Source: Paenibacillus alkalitolerans
GTDB taxonomy: Bacteria; Bacillota; Bacilli; Paenibacillales; YIM-B00363
Assembly (NCBI RefSeq): GCF_016482785.1
Contig: NZ_JAEMXM010000006.1
Location: 194,574 to 258,573, forward strand
DNA: 64,000 nucleotides
Direction: 5' to 3'
In this document: positions 27,355 to 37,064 of the stretch, piece after piece
How the letters are laid out: each line of letters opens with the position of its first letter
How positions within the stretch are numbered: the stretch's first letter is position 1
Program-made: the position numbers and the translations under genes
Notes under the pieces: generated by a model
Told to the model about the DNA's origin: nothing
What the model saw: the letters and a program-made list of their open reading frames with translations, nothing else
Database searches by the model: none

Positions 27355-28752
27355 TTATTTAGATCCGAAAAATCGTTCCAGCCGGTCCGCGATTTCCCGA
27401 TTCGAATTTTCCACAATACTCTGGTGCTGAGGCTTGTCGAACAGCGCGCGGATTTCGGCGGGGAATTCCTGCGGGATCCCGTTCTGCCGGATCGCCTCGT
27501 CAAACTTGGCCGGATGAGCCGTAGCCAGCACGACGTAAACCTCGTCCCCGCTGCCGCAAGCCTCATAAGCCGCAACGCCGCAAGCAGTATGGGGATCAAG
27601 CAAATAGCCGGCTTCGCGGGAATATTTGTCAATTGTTCTCAGACATTCATCGTTCTTGACCCCGTGCGCCGCGAAGTCATTCTGAACCTTCTGCAGCAGC
27701 TGCGGTTCAATAACGATCTTCCCTTCGGACTGAAATTGCTTCATCATCGCGGATACGGTTGACGCATCTTCATTCAGCAAATAGTACAGGTACCGCTCGA
27801 AGTTGCTGGCCACCTGAATATCCATCGAAGGGCTGTACGTGCTGCGGAAATCTTCCGGCATGTAAACCCCTTCTTCAACAAACCGCTCCAATATATTGTT
27901 CTCGTTGGTAGCCAATATGAGCCGGTGAATCGGAAGTCCCATCCGCTTCGACAAGTACGCGGAAAGAATATTCCCGAAATTACCGGTCGGGACGCTGAAG
28001 CTGACTTTCGCATCCGGCGATTTGCCGGCGATCCGGAAATAGGCGTAAAAGTAATACACGGTTTGGGCCAAAATGCGGACAAAGTTGATCGAGTTGATCG
28101 CCCGCAAATGATACTTGTTCTTAAACTCGATATCGGCGAACAAGTCCTTGATGATACGCTGGCAATCGTCGAAGTTGCCTTTCACCGATAAATTGAGCAC
28201 ATTTTCGTCATCGACTGTGGTCATCTGCAGCTCCTGCACTTTGCTCACTTTCTCATGAGGATGCAAAATGCAGATTTTTATCCCCTCTTTGCCTCTTACG
28301 CCTTCAATGGCTGCGGCGCCCGTATCGCCGGAGGTCGCTCCGAGAATGTTAATGATTTCACCTTGCTTCTTGGAGACATAGGAGTAGAAATTTCCGATAA
28401 ACTGCAAGGCCACATCTTTAAAAGCGAACGTAGGACCGTGAAACAGCTCCAAAATATGCAGATTGCCGTTGATTTCCTTTAAAGGCGTAACCTCCGGGTG
28501 GCGGAATCCCGAATAGCTGCTGTCGATCAGCTGCTTCAAATCTTGGCGCGATATTTCATCGTTCGTAAAATGCAGGAATATTTCCAGCATCAAATCTTGA
28601 AAGCTTAATTGCTCCCATTCCTTCAGCCGATGCGCCGGGATGACCGGCAATGACGACGGAACCATCAGCCCGCCGTCATTCGCAAGTCCCATCAAGAATG
28701 TGTCGATAAAGCCGATCTTTGCAACGTTGCCGCGAGTGCTGATAAAATCCAT
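27355..28752 (-). CDS. thrC: Threonine synthase
   Basis: 465-residue PLP enzyme converting O-phospho-L-homoserine to threonine. It is of the long E. coli/yeast type. The PLP lysine lies in HGPTFAFKDVALQF; the phosphate-binding glycine loop is ILGATSGDTGAAAI, and VPTGNFGNILSAYL is the second cofactor segment. It begins MDFISTRGN, typical of the family, after AAGGGGATACGG. Monocistronic, between htpG and the regulator gene. Confidence 0.95.
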   Translation of the reverse strand: MDFISTRGNVAKIGFIDTFLMGLANDGGLMVPSSLPVIPAHRLKEWEQLSFQDLMLEIFLHFTNDEISRQDLKQLIDSSYSGFRHPEVTPLKEINGNLHILELFHGPTFAFKDVALQFIGNFYSYVSKKQGEIINILGATSGDTGAAAIEGVRGKEGIKICILHPHEKVSKVQELQMTTVDDENVLNLSVKGNFDDCQRIIKDLFADIEFKNKYHLRAINSINFVRILAQTVYYFYAYFRIAGKSPDAKVSFSVPTGNFGNILSAYLSKRMGLPIHRLILATNENNILERFVEEGVYMPEDFRSTYSPSMDIQVASNFERYLYYLLNEDASTVSAMMKQFQSEGKIVIEPQLLQKVQNDFAAHGVKNDECLRTIDKYSREAGYLLDPHTACGVAAYEACGSGDEVYVVLATAHPAKFDEAIRQNGIPQEFPAEIRALFDKPQHQSIVENSNREIADRLERFFGSK

Positions 28753-28810
28753 CCGTATCCCCTTACTTCGAATTTTTCTTCATTATATATCATGTTATCC
28801 TGTTTTGGCG

Positions 28811-28839
28811 AAAAAAAAAGACCGCCTCAACGTCGAGGC
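28811..28839 (-). terminator. Terminator after htpG
   Basis: Stem GCCTC/GAGGC around AACGTT-like loop on the minus strand, followed by GGTCTTTTTTTTT. It lies about 20 bp beyond the htpG stop. Confidence 0.65.
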
Positions 28840-28857
28840 AGCCCCATGATTACGCTA

Positions 28858-30678
28858 TCAAACCATTATTTTGCAAATATCGTTCGTGAATTCAACCGGG
28901 TCCTGCACCGGCAACCCTTCGATTAGCAACGCTTGATTGTACAGCAAATTCGTATAAAGCTGCAGTTTATCTTTATCGTGTTCATAAGCATGCTTCAACG
29001 ACTGAAACACCTCATGGTTCACATTGATTTCCAGGATTTTGTCGGCTTTTATATTTTGGCTGTTCGGCAGCGCGTTCAATATTTTTTCCATTTCGATCGA
29101 AACTTCGCCGTCCGTCGAGAGACATACCGGGTGCGTTTTTAATCTTTTCGACGCCCGTACGCTCTTCACTTTATCCGACAAAATGTTTTTCATATGCTCA
29201 AACAGCGCCTTATCCTTCTCTTCCGCATCGGTTCCGCTGTCGCTTCCATCCGCTTCAAATCCCAAATCGCCGCTCGACACGGATTTGAACTCTTTGTCCT
29301 TGTACTTCATCAGCACTTTTACCGCGAACTCGTCGATGTCATCGGTAAAGTACAGTATTTCATACCCTTTTTCCAATACAACTTCCGTCTGCGGGAGCTT
29401 CTCGATCCGTTCGATCGATTCTCCGGCAGCATAGTAGATGTACTTCTGGTCTTCTCGCATTCCCGATACGTATTCGTCCAACGTGACGAGCTTCTTCTCT
29501 TTGGAAGAGACGAACATCAACAAGTCCTGAAGCACGTCTTTATTTGCTCCGAAGTCGCTGTACACGCCGTATTTCAACTGTCTGCCGAACGATTTATAGA
29601 ACGTCTCGTACTTCTCTCTTTCATCGTTCAGCATGCTTTGCAGCTGGCTCTTGATTTTATTCTTGATATTCTTGGCGATCAGACTTAATTGCCTGTCGTG
29701 CTGCAGCATCTCTCTTGAGATGTTGAGCGATAAGTCTTCCGAATCGACCATTCCCTTGACGAAGCTGAAATAATCGGGCAGCAAATCAGGGCACTTATTC
29801 ATGATCAATACGCCGTTGGAGTATAACTCGAGACCCTTCTCATATTCCTTCGTGTAATAGTCGAACGGCGTATGTTCCGGGATGAACAATATAGCGTTGT
29901 ATACAACCGCGCCGTCGGCGCTTATATGAACATGCTTGAGCGGCTTGTCGAAGCCGTAATGCTTCTCGGCGTAAAAATTGTCGTAATCTTCTTGCGTAAG
30001 CTCGTTCTTGTTTTTGCGCCAAATCGGAACCATGCTGTTGACGGTCTGATCGTCCATCTTGATCGGGTATCTGATAAAGTCGGAGTACTTCTTGATAATC
30101 GCCCTTAGACGAAATTCTTCAAGATATTCGTCGTATTTGTCTTCTTCCGTATTTTCTTTAATTTTCAAAATGATCTCTGTACCAGGGGCATCTTTCTCGC
30201 ATGGCACAATTGTGTATCCGTCGGCGCCCGACGACTCCCACTTGAACGCCTCTTCGCCGCCGAAAGCTTTGGTGATTACCGTAACCTTGTCCGCAACCAT
30301 GAATGCGGAATAGAAGCCCACCCCGAATTGGCCGATGATGTTGTGCCCGTCTTTCAATTCGTTTTCTTGTTTAAACGCAAGCGAGCCGCTCTTGGCTATA
30401 ATGCCGAGATTGTTTTCCAGCTCGTCTTTCGTCATGCCGATGCCGGTGTCGGAGACGGTCAATGTTCTATTTTCCTTGTCGGGCTTCACTTTGATGTAAT
30501 AATCGTCTTTGTTGAACACCAGCTTATCGTCGGTTAGCGCTTTGTAATACAGCTTGTCGATCGCGTCGCTTGCATTCGAAATCAGCTCTCTAAGAAATAT
30601 TTCCCGCTGCGTGTAAATCGAGTTGATCATCAATTCCAGCAATCTCTTGGACTCTGCTTTGAACTGTTTTTTCGCCAT
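28858..30678 (-). CDS. htpG: Hsp90-family chaperone HtpG
   Basis: 606-residue ATP-dependent chaperone. The GHKL ATP site is intact: [17 protein letters not shown] (catalytic Glu and Asn), [11 protein letters not shown], and [17 protein letters not shown] (lid). The middle domain carries the conserved [22 protein letters not shown] segment as [18 protein letters not shown] with the catalytic Arg. A GAAAGGATATAAATT ribosome binding region precedes the ATG. A CIRCE operator in its promoter puts it under HrcA, unlike B. subtilis htpG. Confidence 0.96.
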   Translation of the reverse strand: MAKKQFKAESKRLLELMINSIYTQREIFLRELISNASDAIDKLYYKALTDDKLVFNKDDYYIKVKPDKENRTLTVSDTGIGMTKDELENNLGIIAKSGSLAFKQENELKDGHNIIGQFGVGFYSAFMVADKVTVITKAFGGEEAFKWESSGADGYTIVPCEKDAPGTEIILKIKENTEEDKYDEYLEEFRLRAIIKKYSDFIRYPIKMDDQTVNSMVPIWRKNKNELTQEDYDNFYAEKHYGFDKPLKHVHISADGAVVYNAILFIPEHTPFDYYTKEYEKGLELYSNGVLIMNKCPDLLPDYFSFVKGMVDSEDLSLNISREMLQHDRQLSLIAKNIKNKIKSQLQSMLNDEREKYETFYKSFGRQLKYGVYSDFGANKDVLQDLLMFVSSKEKKLVTLDEYVSGMREDQKYIYYAAGESIERIEKLPQTEVVLEKGYEILYFTDDIDEFAVKVLMKYKDKEFKSVSSGDLGFEADGSDSGTDAEEKDKALFEHMKNILSDKVKSVRASKRLKTHPVCLSTDGEVSIEMEKILNALPNSQNIKADKILEINVNHEVFQSLKHAYEHDKDKLQLYTNLLYNQALLIEGLPVQDPVEFTNDICKIMV

Positions 30679-30714
30679 AATTTATATCCTTTCATTATGA
30701 AAAATGTCGCGATA

Positions 30715-30774
30715 TTAGCACTCAGACAACGGGAGTGCTAACTACTATTTTATATACGTTCGGGCCGGTGTCAA
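30715..30774 (-). promoter_or_regulatory. htpG promoter with perfect CIRCE operator
   Basis: The CIRCE inverted repeat TTAGCACTC-N9-GAGTGCTAA is complete at 30715-30741. Upstream on the minus strand are TTGACA (30769-30774), a 16-bp spacer and TAAAAT (30747-30752). HrcA binding here would cover the transcription start. Confidence 0.95.
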
Positions 30775-30841
30775 TACATTCGTACTGCATTTGACGGAAT
30801 CACCCCCGTCGATCCGTTCGTTATCTTATCCCGCCAACTCC

Positions 30842-30957
30842 TTTCGCTCGCTCTCCCGGTGACTCAGAATGCCTTAAATGAAACTTCAATCGAAGCACAC
30901 AAGCGGGTACGTTCTTTAGCGGAACAATCCTGAGCGAATGGAAGAGTGAGCCTACAC
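30842..30957. repeat. Palindromic repeat family 2, copy 2
   Basis: Inverted arms TTTCGCTCGCTCTCCCGGTG... (30842-30870) and ...CGAATGGAAGAGTGAGC (30927-30957), matching the copy at 18891-19003 in sequence and orientation; the common segment after the right arm continues to about 30990. Confidence 0.6.
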
Positions 30958-31001
30958 TTTCGCGGAATACATACCGCGATTAGCGAGCCCCCGTTTGCAT
31001 G

Positions 31002-31047
31002 AAAAAAAGGTTATCCTTAAGCCGTTAACCGCTTGAAAGATAACCTT
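31002..31047 (-). terminator. Terminator, minus strand
   Basis: Stem AAGGTTATC (31008-31016) with GATAACCTT (31039-31047), followed on the minus strand by TTTTTTT. It lies downstream of the alginate-lyase-like pseudogene. Confidence 0.75.
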
Positions 31048-31084
31048 AATCTTTGCCGCTAATGACTGTCAAATCAGTCCTCCT

Positions 31085-32110
31085 TTATAAATCCTGCCGT
31101 AACAACCAAAGCACCGGCTGCCGGATCGCCGTATTGCGGCGGATTTCCTCGTCGGCGGAATCGGGCGGAAGCTCGGCCCAGAGCTTTAAATACCGCTCGT
31201 CATTGAAAGCCAATCCGGCGTACAGCATGAACGACATCCGGACCGGCCAGCCTTCGAAATGCTCCAGTCCGGCGGATAGGGCCACGACGACCTGTCAGCC
31301 AAGAACGGATACAGGAAATCGAGGCCGAGGCTAATGCCCCGTCCGTCCAGCAGTCGGAACGACCATAAATCGTCGGAAGGCGCGGACAGCAGCTGACAAA
31401 GGGTCACCATGTTATCCAGCACAAATATCGAATACGCGTAAGGCTTCGTACGGGCAAGCTCCCGCGGGAAGCTGCCGTCCGACGCCATTTGCTGCGGCAG
31501 CAGCACCGTCTTGTACCGTTCACGGCACATCGCAAGCACATCGTCGTTGTCGGTAAACAACGCGAACGCAGCAGCCTAAACATGCCAGCATACCGCGTGA
31601 TTGTTGTCCGTGTCCCGCTCCTCCAAACCGTACGGATGCGGGCACATCGATCAAGTGAAGTGTGTCGATGATGCCGATACCCCGTCCCATGCAAACGCCG
31701 GGAATCGCTTGGGCGTAAAGCAAGTGCGGGTTCATCCGGGTCGATTCGTCCAGGAAAAATGTTCGCAGCAAAGCAGCCGCTTTTTCCGCATATGTCCGTT
31801 GTCCCGTCAGCGCGTATCCCGCCGTCAAATTTGCAACATGGCTGCGCATGGAGCGCAGCGCTTTCCGGTGAGCGGAAAATGCGCCGGGGTACGACTCGCC
31901 GTCCCTTCTGACGAAAGGCAGGTCGTCCGGCGTATCCGGATTCGGCCACCAATAATCGCCATTGGAGTAATAATCGTGTTTGCCGCCAGCACTCCGTTTG
32001 GCCGGGTGATCCGTTATGCTCATCAATGGCGCATTCAGTGAGCGGTTCGCCTTCACAATGATTTCCAGCGGATCGATTCGCCAAACACTTAACATTTCGG
32101 TTGTCGGCAT
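31085..32110 (-). pseudogene. Alginate-lyase-family protein, several frameshifts
   Basis: Three reading frames in succession encode parts of one protein. The first (to about 31630) contains DYYSNGDYWWPNPDTPDDLPF and NPHLLYAQAIPGVCMGRGIG, typical of the alginate lyase (AlgL-like, PL5/Pfam Alginate_lyase) domain. The second (31330-31560) has FALFTDNDDVLAMCRERY and ELARTKPYAYSIF. The third (31085-31285) has LEHFEGWPVRMSFMLYAGLA. At least two indels and one stop (in HV-stop-AAAFALF) interrupt it. Start ATG after GGAGGCTCGTAATCTT. The enzyme would have cleaved a uronic-acid polysaccharide; it is now dead. Confidence 0.8.
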
Positions 32111-32114
32111 AAGA

Positions 32115-33361
32115 TTACGAGCCTCCTTCAATCAAATCGTATCGGCATTGCCGGGCTGCCATACGGGCAAACCGTACAGCCTCCACATGTCCGGCCGTCG
32201 TCCTAATGTCCGCCCGAAGCTCCGCGTTCCACAAATCCAAACGCATGCTTAAATGCTGGTACAACCAACCCGCCAGTTCGAGGTGAAGCTCGCCGACCGG
32301 CACCCGCGGCGAATACCCCCCGCCCGGCCGCTTCGCAGGTTGGCCGCCATGCTCCCCGGCCGCGAACAGCTCAGCAGCAGATAACGTCCGAAGTGAAAAT
32401 ATAAGGCGATCAAGCCCCGGTCCTCTTCTCCCGACTGGAGCCGCTTCAGTCTTTCATCCGTCGGCAATAAACGGACTTCGGATTCATCCGCACCGGATAA
32501 GTGCAGCTTGACCCGGCCTAACAACTCCCGGTAATCGGCGATATGGGCCTGCTTCAACCGTTCGTACGTCTTCGCTCCCGCTTGGGCGGCGATCCGTTCG
32601 CAAGCCTCCCGCGGATTCCCGTATCGGAACGTGGTGCCGGCAGCCAAGATGAACGTGACGGAGGTAGCCTGTTCCACGGAAACGAAATCGCCGACCGTCT
32701 TCACGCCCCCGTCCTCCGCAACCGCCTCCAGCATCACGCAATATTTCACGCCGTCTGGACCGCAGACCCCGCTCATCGCGATCCGGCTTCCGCTTCCGCC
32801 GATCGCCGCCGAGCCTCCGTCAAACGGACGGCGCATCAGATGCGCGTTCACCGTAATGCTCTTCGGGCGGTCGCAGGTTAACCGGATGGCCATAACTTGA
32901 TCCGGCTCGCTGCAGAACAACTCCCGCTTGTGCGGCACGCCGTCCATCGTATAGCTCACCGTCACGACCCCGGTATCCAAATCGAGCTCCCGCCGGTAAT
33001 CGCGAACATCGCCATCATGACCGGCAAACGTAAAATGCAGGTCCCCCAGCGGCTGATACGGTCCGAAATATTTCGGGATCGACGTCAGCGCCATCTTCGC
33101 CAAATATTGGGCTTCGCTTACCTGGCCTTCGAAGAGCAGCCGACGGATCTCGACCATATGCTCCGCCGCATCCGGATTATTCCGCTCTTGCGGACCGCCG
33201 TACCAGACCGTATCCTCGTTTAGGGAAACTAGCTCTTCCTTCACCTTCCCGAACACCATGCCGCCCAACCGGCCGTTGCCGATCGGGAGCGCCTCCGTCC
33301 AACCGGCCGCCGGCTGCCGGTACCAGAGCTTCAATTCATCTCGTTCGTCGCGCTTCACCAC
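32115..33361 (-). pseudogene. GH95 glycosidase, 5' part joined to a foreign fragment
   Basis: The first 345 codons encode the N-terminal beta-sandwich and start of the catalytic domain of a GH95-type alpha-L-fucosidase/galactosidase (EALPIGNGRLGGMVFGKVKE, LNEDTVWYGGPQERNNPDA, YQPLGDLHFTF, LFHFGRYLLLSCSRPGSMAANL-like end). GH95 enzymes have about 750-800 residues, so the catalytic core is missing. After SMAANL the sequence jumps to VGELHLELAGWLYQHLSMRL in another frame (to 32115), which looks like a second beta-sandwich domain from a different glycosidase; a deletion that joined two genes is inferred. GTG start after GGGAGGACATT, 12 bp from the GH88 gene. Confidence 0.75.
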
Positions 33362-33372
33362 AATGTCCTCCC

Positions 33373-34482
33373 TTAAAAGATGCGATGCTTCCACCCATTC
33401 AGCTTCGCGATCGCCTCAATATAGAAATAATCCCCGTAGATCAGGGAGACATTGACGTTAGAGCCTGCAGGCTTATTGCCGGTCCCGGATAGCAGTATCG
33501 CCTCGTGCTTCGGACGATCCAACGTGCCGTAGTTCTCCGTAAGCGATTGCAAGATTCTCCCGGTGGCTTCGCGATACGCGCGGCCCTGCGCCGCAGGCAG
33601 CGCCGCCGACAGCTCGAGCAGTCCCGAAGCCGCGCATGCGGCCGCCGACGTATCGCGCGGCTCGCCTTCCAACGTTTCCGCAGCCCGAAAATCCCAATGC
33701 GCGACATAATCTTCAGGCAGCATGGCCAAGAAATAATGAGCGACTCGTTGCGAAGCCTCCAAATAAGACTGATCTCCGGTATACCGATACGTGTTCGCCA
33801 AACCGTGGAGCGCCCATGCGGTTCCGCGGCTCCAGGCCGAATCCGGCCCCGCTCCTTGCCCTCCGCGCGTCTCAACGACCTCTCCGGTCCCGAGGTCGAA
33901 ACAGACGATGTGGCGGACCGAGCCGTCTCCGCGAATGAAATGCTTCACTATCGTATCCGCATGGGCTTTGCCGATGTGGGCGAACCGCGGATCGCCGCTC
34001 TCCCCCGCCGCCCAAAACAGGATCGACAGGTTCATTGCCGTATCGATGATGGACCAGCCGGTCTTCTCCTGATTCCATGCGCGCAGGAAGCCGCCGGCCA
34101 AGTTGAACCGTCCCGCCAAGAAATTCGCGGCCGACAGCCCGCGGCGCCTGCCGTCCTGATCCCCCGTGAGCTTGTATTTGATCACAGCGGTGGGCAAATA
34201 TTGAAAGCCGACATCGTGGTGGAAATTGTTGTCCTCCAACGATTTCCGCTCGATCTTGATATCCCATTCCCATGCGGCTTCCTTGTAGCGCTTCTTGCCC
34301 GTCATGTCGTACATGATCCACAAAATGCCGGGCCAAAACCCCGCCGTCCACCAATCGAGACGCATATCGTCATAGACGCCTGTATCCGGCGGCGCGAAGT
34401 GCGGCGATTTGTCCCCGATTTGTTCGATCATCCGGTCCACCTTGTTTTGAAGAGACTCCCAAATCGATGCAACATTTTTCAT
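33373..34482 (-). CDS. GH88 unsaturated glucuronyl hydrolase
   Basis: 369-residue alpha6/alpha6-barrel enzyme that hydrates the 4,5-unsaturated uronic acid left at oligosaccharide ends by polysaccharide lyases. The two catalytic-site Asp motifs known in Bacillus UGL are visible as FHHDVGFQYLP and WSIIDTAMNLSILFWAA; GPDSAWSRGTAWALHGLA is the third signature. No signal peptide, so cytoplasmic. The ATG at 34482 gives the usual length (family about 370-380). Its lyase partner downstream is now a pseudogene. It is divergent from an AraC regulator gene. Confidence 0.9.
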   Translation of the reverse strand: MKNVASIWESLQNKVDRMIEQIGDKSPHFAPPDTGVYDDMRLDWWTAGFWPGILWIMYDMTGKKRYKEAAWEWDIKIERKSLEDNNFHHDVGFQYLPTAVIKYKLTGDQDGRRRGLSAANFLAGRFNLAGGFLRAWNQEKTGWSIIDTAMNLSILFWAAGESGDPRFAHIGKAHADTIVKHFIRGDGSVRHIVCFDLGTGEVVETRGGQGAGPDSAWSRGTAWALHGLANTYRYTGDQSYLEASQRVAHYFLAMLPEDYVAHWDFRAAETLEGEPRDTSAAACAASGLLELSAALPAAQGRAYREATGRILQSLTENYGTLDRPKHEAILLSGTGNKPAGSNVNVSLIYGDYFYIEAIAKLNGWKHRIF

Positions 34483-34615
34483 TCGAGCTACGTTCTCCTC
34501 TCTTTGATATCGCATACGTTTGTTCCATTTGATCGTAGTAAAAAGGGAGAACCCCAAGTTTGGCGCTCTTATGTTAAAATGTCGCTAGAATACGATCGGA
34601 ACGAAGGGGATATAG

Positions 34616-35497
34616 ATGAAAATCTTAAACTACTTGAATTTATACCGTCATCCCGTCTATCTCTCGTTTATGAGAGACCGTACGCGGGATTTCGTCGATA
34701 TCTATCATGCTCATCAAGGGATGGAGCTGCTTTACGTTCACGAGGGTCAAGGTCAAGTCATTGTCAATCAACAAATATTCGAGCTTACGCCAGGTTCCCT
34801 GTTTTATTTCCGTCCGTTTCAGCTGCATCGCATCAATATGAAGCTCGTGCCCGATTCACGATATATCCGTACTCTGTTCGTGTTTGAGCCGTCCGTTCTC
34901 GAACGGTATGTCGCTCCTTTCGCTTCTTTGCGGACATTTTTCCACCGAATATGCCAGGAACCGCTGGATCAGCCGCAAGTGCTGTTCGGATTGCCGCAAC
35001 AGAAGATTCACCGGCTGTTAGAAGATTATCAAGAACGGATGGAGGAAACCTCGGAGGAGCATCGGCTTGAAGAGCAGATGTTGTTTCTGATTGCTTTCCT
35101 TCATTTATTGAAGGCACACGAAGGTCCGAGGCAACGGAAACACCCGCCGCAGGTACGGAAATCATCCGTAGCAGAGCGGGTGATGAAATGGGTGGAGAAC
35201 CACTACATGGAGGAGTTTGCGCTCAAACAAATCGCCGACGAGGTTCATTTGACGCCGAATTATGTGTCTGCCGTCTTCCGCCAGGAAGTAGGAACCAGCA
35301 TTACCGAGTATTTGACCGCCCGCCGTATTCGCCAAGCGTGCTGGCTGCTCAAAACAAGCGATTTGCCGGTCCAGGAAATCGGGCGAATGGTCGGGTTGAC
35401 GAACAACTCCTACTTTTGCAATTTGTTCAAGAAACAGGTCGGATTGAGCCCGTACCGTTACAGACGATCGAATGACAAAAAGCTGCAAGGATCATGA
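34616..35497 (+). CDS. AraC-family regulator, cupin sensor
   Basis: 293 residues: N-terminal cupin (HQGMELLYVHEGQGQVIVNQ, LTPGSLFYFRPFQLHRI) and C-terminal double helix-turn-helix (FALKQIADEVHLTPNYVSAV, VQEIGRMVGLTNNSYFCNLF). The ATG follows GAAGGGGATATAG. It is divergent from the GH88 gene and is the likely activator of that saccharide-use cluster in response to an oligosaccharide or monosaccharide ligand. Confidence 0.87.
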   Translation: MKILNYLNLYRHPVYLSFMRDRTRDFVDIYHAHQGMELLYVHEGQGQVIVNQQIFELTPGSLFYFRPFQLHRINMKLVPDSRYIRTLFVFEPSVLERYVAPFASLRTFFHRICQEPLDQPQVLFGLPQQKIHRLLEDYQERMEETSEEHRLEEQMLFLIAFLHLLKAHEGPRQRKHPPQVRKSSVAERVMKWVENHYMEEFALKQIADEVHLTPNYVSAVFRQEVGTSITEYLTARRIRQACWLLKTSDLPVQEIGRMVGLTNNSYFCNLFKKQVGLSPYRYRRSNDKKLQGS

Positions 35498-35523
35498 TCT
35501 TTTCAGCTTTAAACGGATAACAA

Positions 35524-36132
35524 TTACTTATAATTCGACTGCTGCTGTTGCTGTACGTTGTAATGATTGCGCCCCGTCAACCGCTCCTGCGGGAATACTT
35601 GCCGGAGTGAAATCGTAATGAATGTCGCTGCGACAGCCTTGATCGCGTCGCCTAGAAGGTATGGATAAAATCCTGCGGCGAGCGCCTTCTGCATGGTAAA
35701 ACCAAGCGTTTGCGCCAACCAAGGCACGCCGGTCACGTATAAGAGCAGCGAACCAAAGCATTCCATTGCGAGGAAAATGACCGTCGTCGCCAACCAACCG
35801 CCATTTCGTACTTTGCTTACGGCGTAACCAATGAGCGTAGCGGCGAACGGCCACATGACGACATATCCCCCTGTTGGACCAAGAAGCACTGCTAAACCGC
35901 CCTTACCCTGCAGCAATGGCAACCCGAGCGCCGTCAACACGACGATAATCATCATGCTGAAGAACCCGTAACGCGCTCCGAGCAAGCCCCCGGCTAACAT
36001 AACCGCGAGCGTCTGAAGCGTGATCGGAACCGGAGTAAACCCGAGCGGGATGCTAACATAACCGAACACCACGACCAGAGCAGCAAACAAGGCGCTGAAC
36101 GCAATGCCGCGCAGTGAGAATAAGTTACTCAA
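35524..36132 (-). CDS. bioY: Biotin transporter substrate-binding subunit BioY
   Basis: 202-residue S component of an ECF transporter with six helices. Family signatures are FGYVSIPLGFTPVPITLQTL and AVLLGPTGGYVVMWPFAA, with LLYVTGVPWL later. BioY binds biotin with very high affinity and uses an ECF module for transport. A Gln-rich tail ends the protein. It faces the ATPase genes across a BirA operator, so import and module genes are controlled together. Confidence 0.94.
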   Translation of the reverse strand: MSNLFSLRGIAFSALFAALVVVFGYVSIPLGFTPVPITLQTLAVMLAGGLLGARYGFFSMMIIVVLTALGLPLLQGKGGLAVLLGPTGGYVVMWPFAATLIGYAVSKVRNGGWLATTVIFLAMECFGSLLLYVTGVPWLAQTLGFTMQKALAAGFYPYLLGDAIKAVAATFITISLRQVFPQERLTGRNHYNVQQQQQSNYK

Positions 36133-36175
36133 TTGAATTTCTCTCCTTTGGCATGATACATTGGTTTCACTATCA

Positions 36176-36209
36176 TTGTTAACCTTTTATCACCTCTTAA
36201 GGTAAACAG
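36176..36209. promoter_or_regulatory. BirA (biotin) operator between bioY and ecf genes
   Basis: Inverted repeat TTGTTAACC (36176-36184), 16-bp spacer, GGTAAACAG (36201-36209), close to the Gram-positive BirA consensus TTGTTAACC-N15/16-GGTTAACAA. It lies between two divergent transcription units that are both for biotin transport. Confidence 0.85.
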
Positions 36210-36236
36210 TCAGCATTATAGCACGCATAATGAGGA

Positions 36237-37064
36237 ATGAACAGGCGTATGGGGCAAGAAATTCGACAAGTAATCTCGCTGGAGAAAGCGACCGTTCGAT
36301 ACCTCCACGGCTCCCCCGAGCGTTCGGCCGCGGTTGAGGGTATTTCATTGCATATTCATGAAGGAACCTGGACGGCTATTGTCGGGGACAACGGTAGCGG
36401 CAAGAGTACTCTGACTAGGATTCTCTCCGGCATGAGCCCGCTATCCGAAGGCCGTCGGATCGTTGCGGACGGCCAAACCGTCCATATGGTAATGCAAAAT
36501 CCTGAGACGCAAATTCTTGGCGAAACCGTCTATGAGGAAATGCAGTTATGCACGTCCGGCTTGAGCGTTGCCGACATAACCGGGACGCTGAATCAGGTTG
36601 GGCTGGCTGTGCCGTATGACACGCCCATTAAGCAGCTGTCCGGCGGACAGAAGCAGCTGTTGAATATCGCATGCTGCCTAGCTGCGGGAGCGTCCTGCAT
36701 TCTATTCGACGAAGCGACCTCCATGCTGGATCCAGCCTCCCGCCAGACGGTGCTTACGGCAACGGCGAAGCTTCACCGCTTGGGCAGGACGATTCTCTGG
36801 GTCACGCATCGGATGGAGGAGCTATGCTGCGCGGACCGTATCTTGGCATTAAGCGAGGGGCGCATCATCTTTGACGGAACGTGTAAAGCGTTCTTCTACG
36901 GGGAGGAAGACAGAGATCAAACGGGGGCGTGCGACCGGTTAGGCTTCGAACCGCCTTACGTCGTACGCGCGACGCGGGCTCTGCAAGCGCGGGGAATTCG
37001 TTTGCCGTTCCTTCCGCTGTCACCTTCGCAGCTCAGTGAGGCGGTGATTCGGCTTGTCCCTTGA
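36237..37064 (+). CDS. ECF transporter ATPase (EcfA1-like)
   Basis: 275-residue ABC ATPase of the ECF class. Walker A is GDNGSGKST, the signature LSGGQKQLLNIACC and Walker B CILFDEATSMLD; MVMQNPETQILGETVYEE is the ECF-type Q-loop region. The ATG at 36237 abuts TGAGGA; the ATG at 36249 (MGQEIRQ) is the better spaced start. It overlaps the next gene by 11 bp. With the fused gene it would power BioY. Confidence 0.88.
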   Translation: MNRRMGQEIRQVISLEKATVRYLHGSPERSAAVEGISLHIHEGTWTAIVGDNGSGKSTLTRILSGMSPLSEGRRIVADGQTVHMVMQNPETQILGETVYEEMQLCTSGLSVADITGTLNQVGLAVPYDTPIKQLSGGQKQLLNIACCLAAGASCILFDEATSMLDPASRQTVLTATAKLHRLGRTILWVTHRMEELCCADRILALSEGRIIFDGTCKAFFYGEEDRDQTGACDRLGFEPPYVVRATRALQARGIRLPFLPLSPSQLSEAVIRLVP

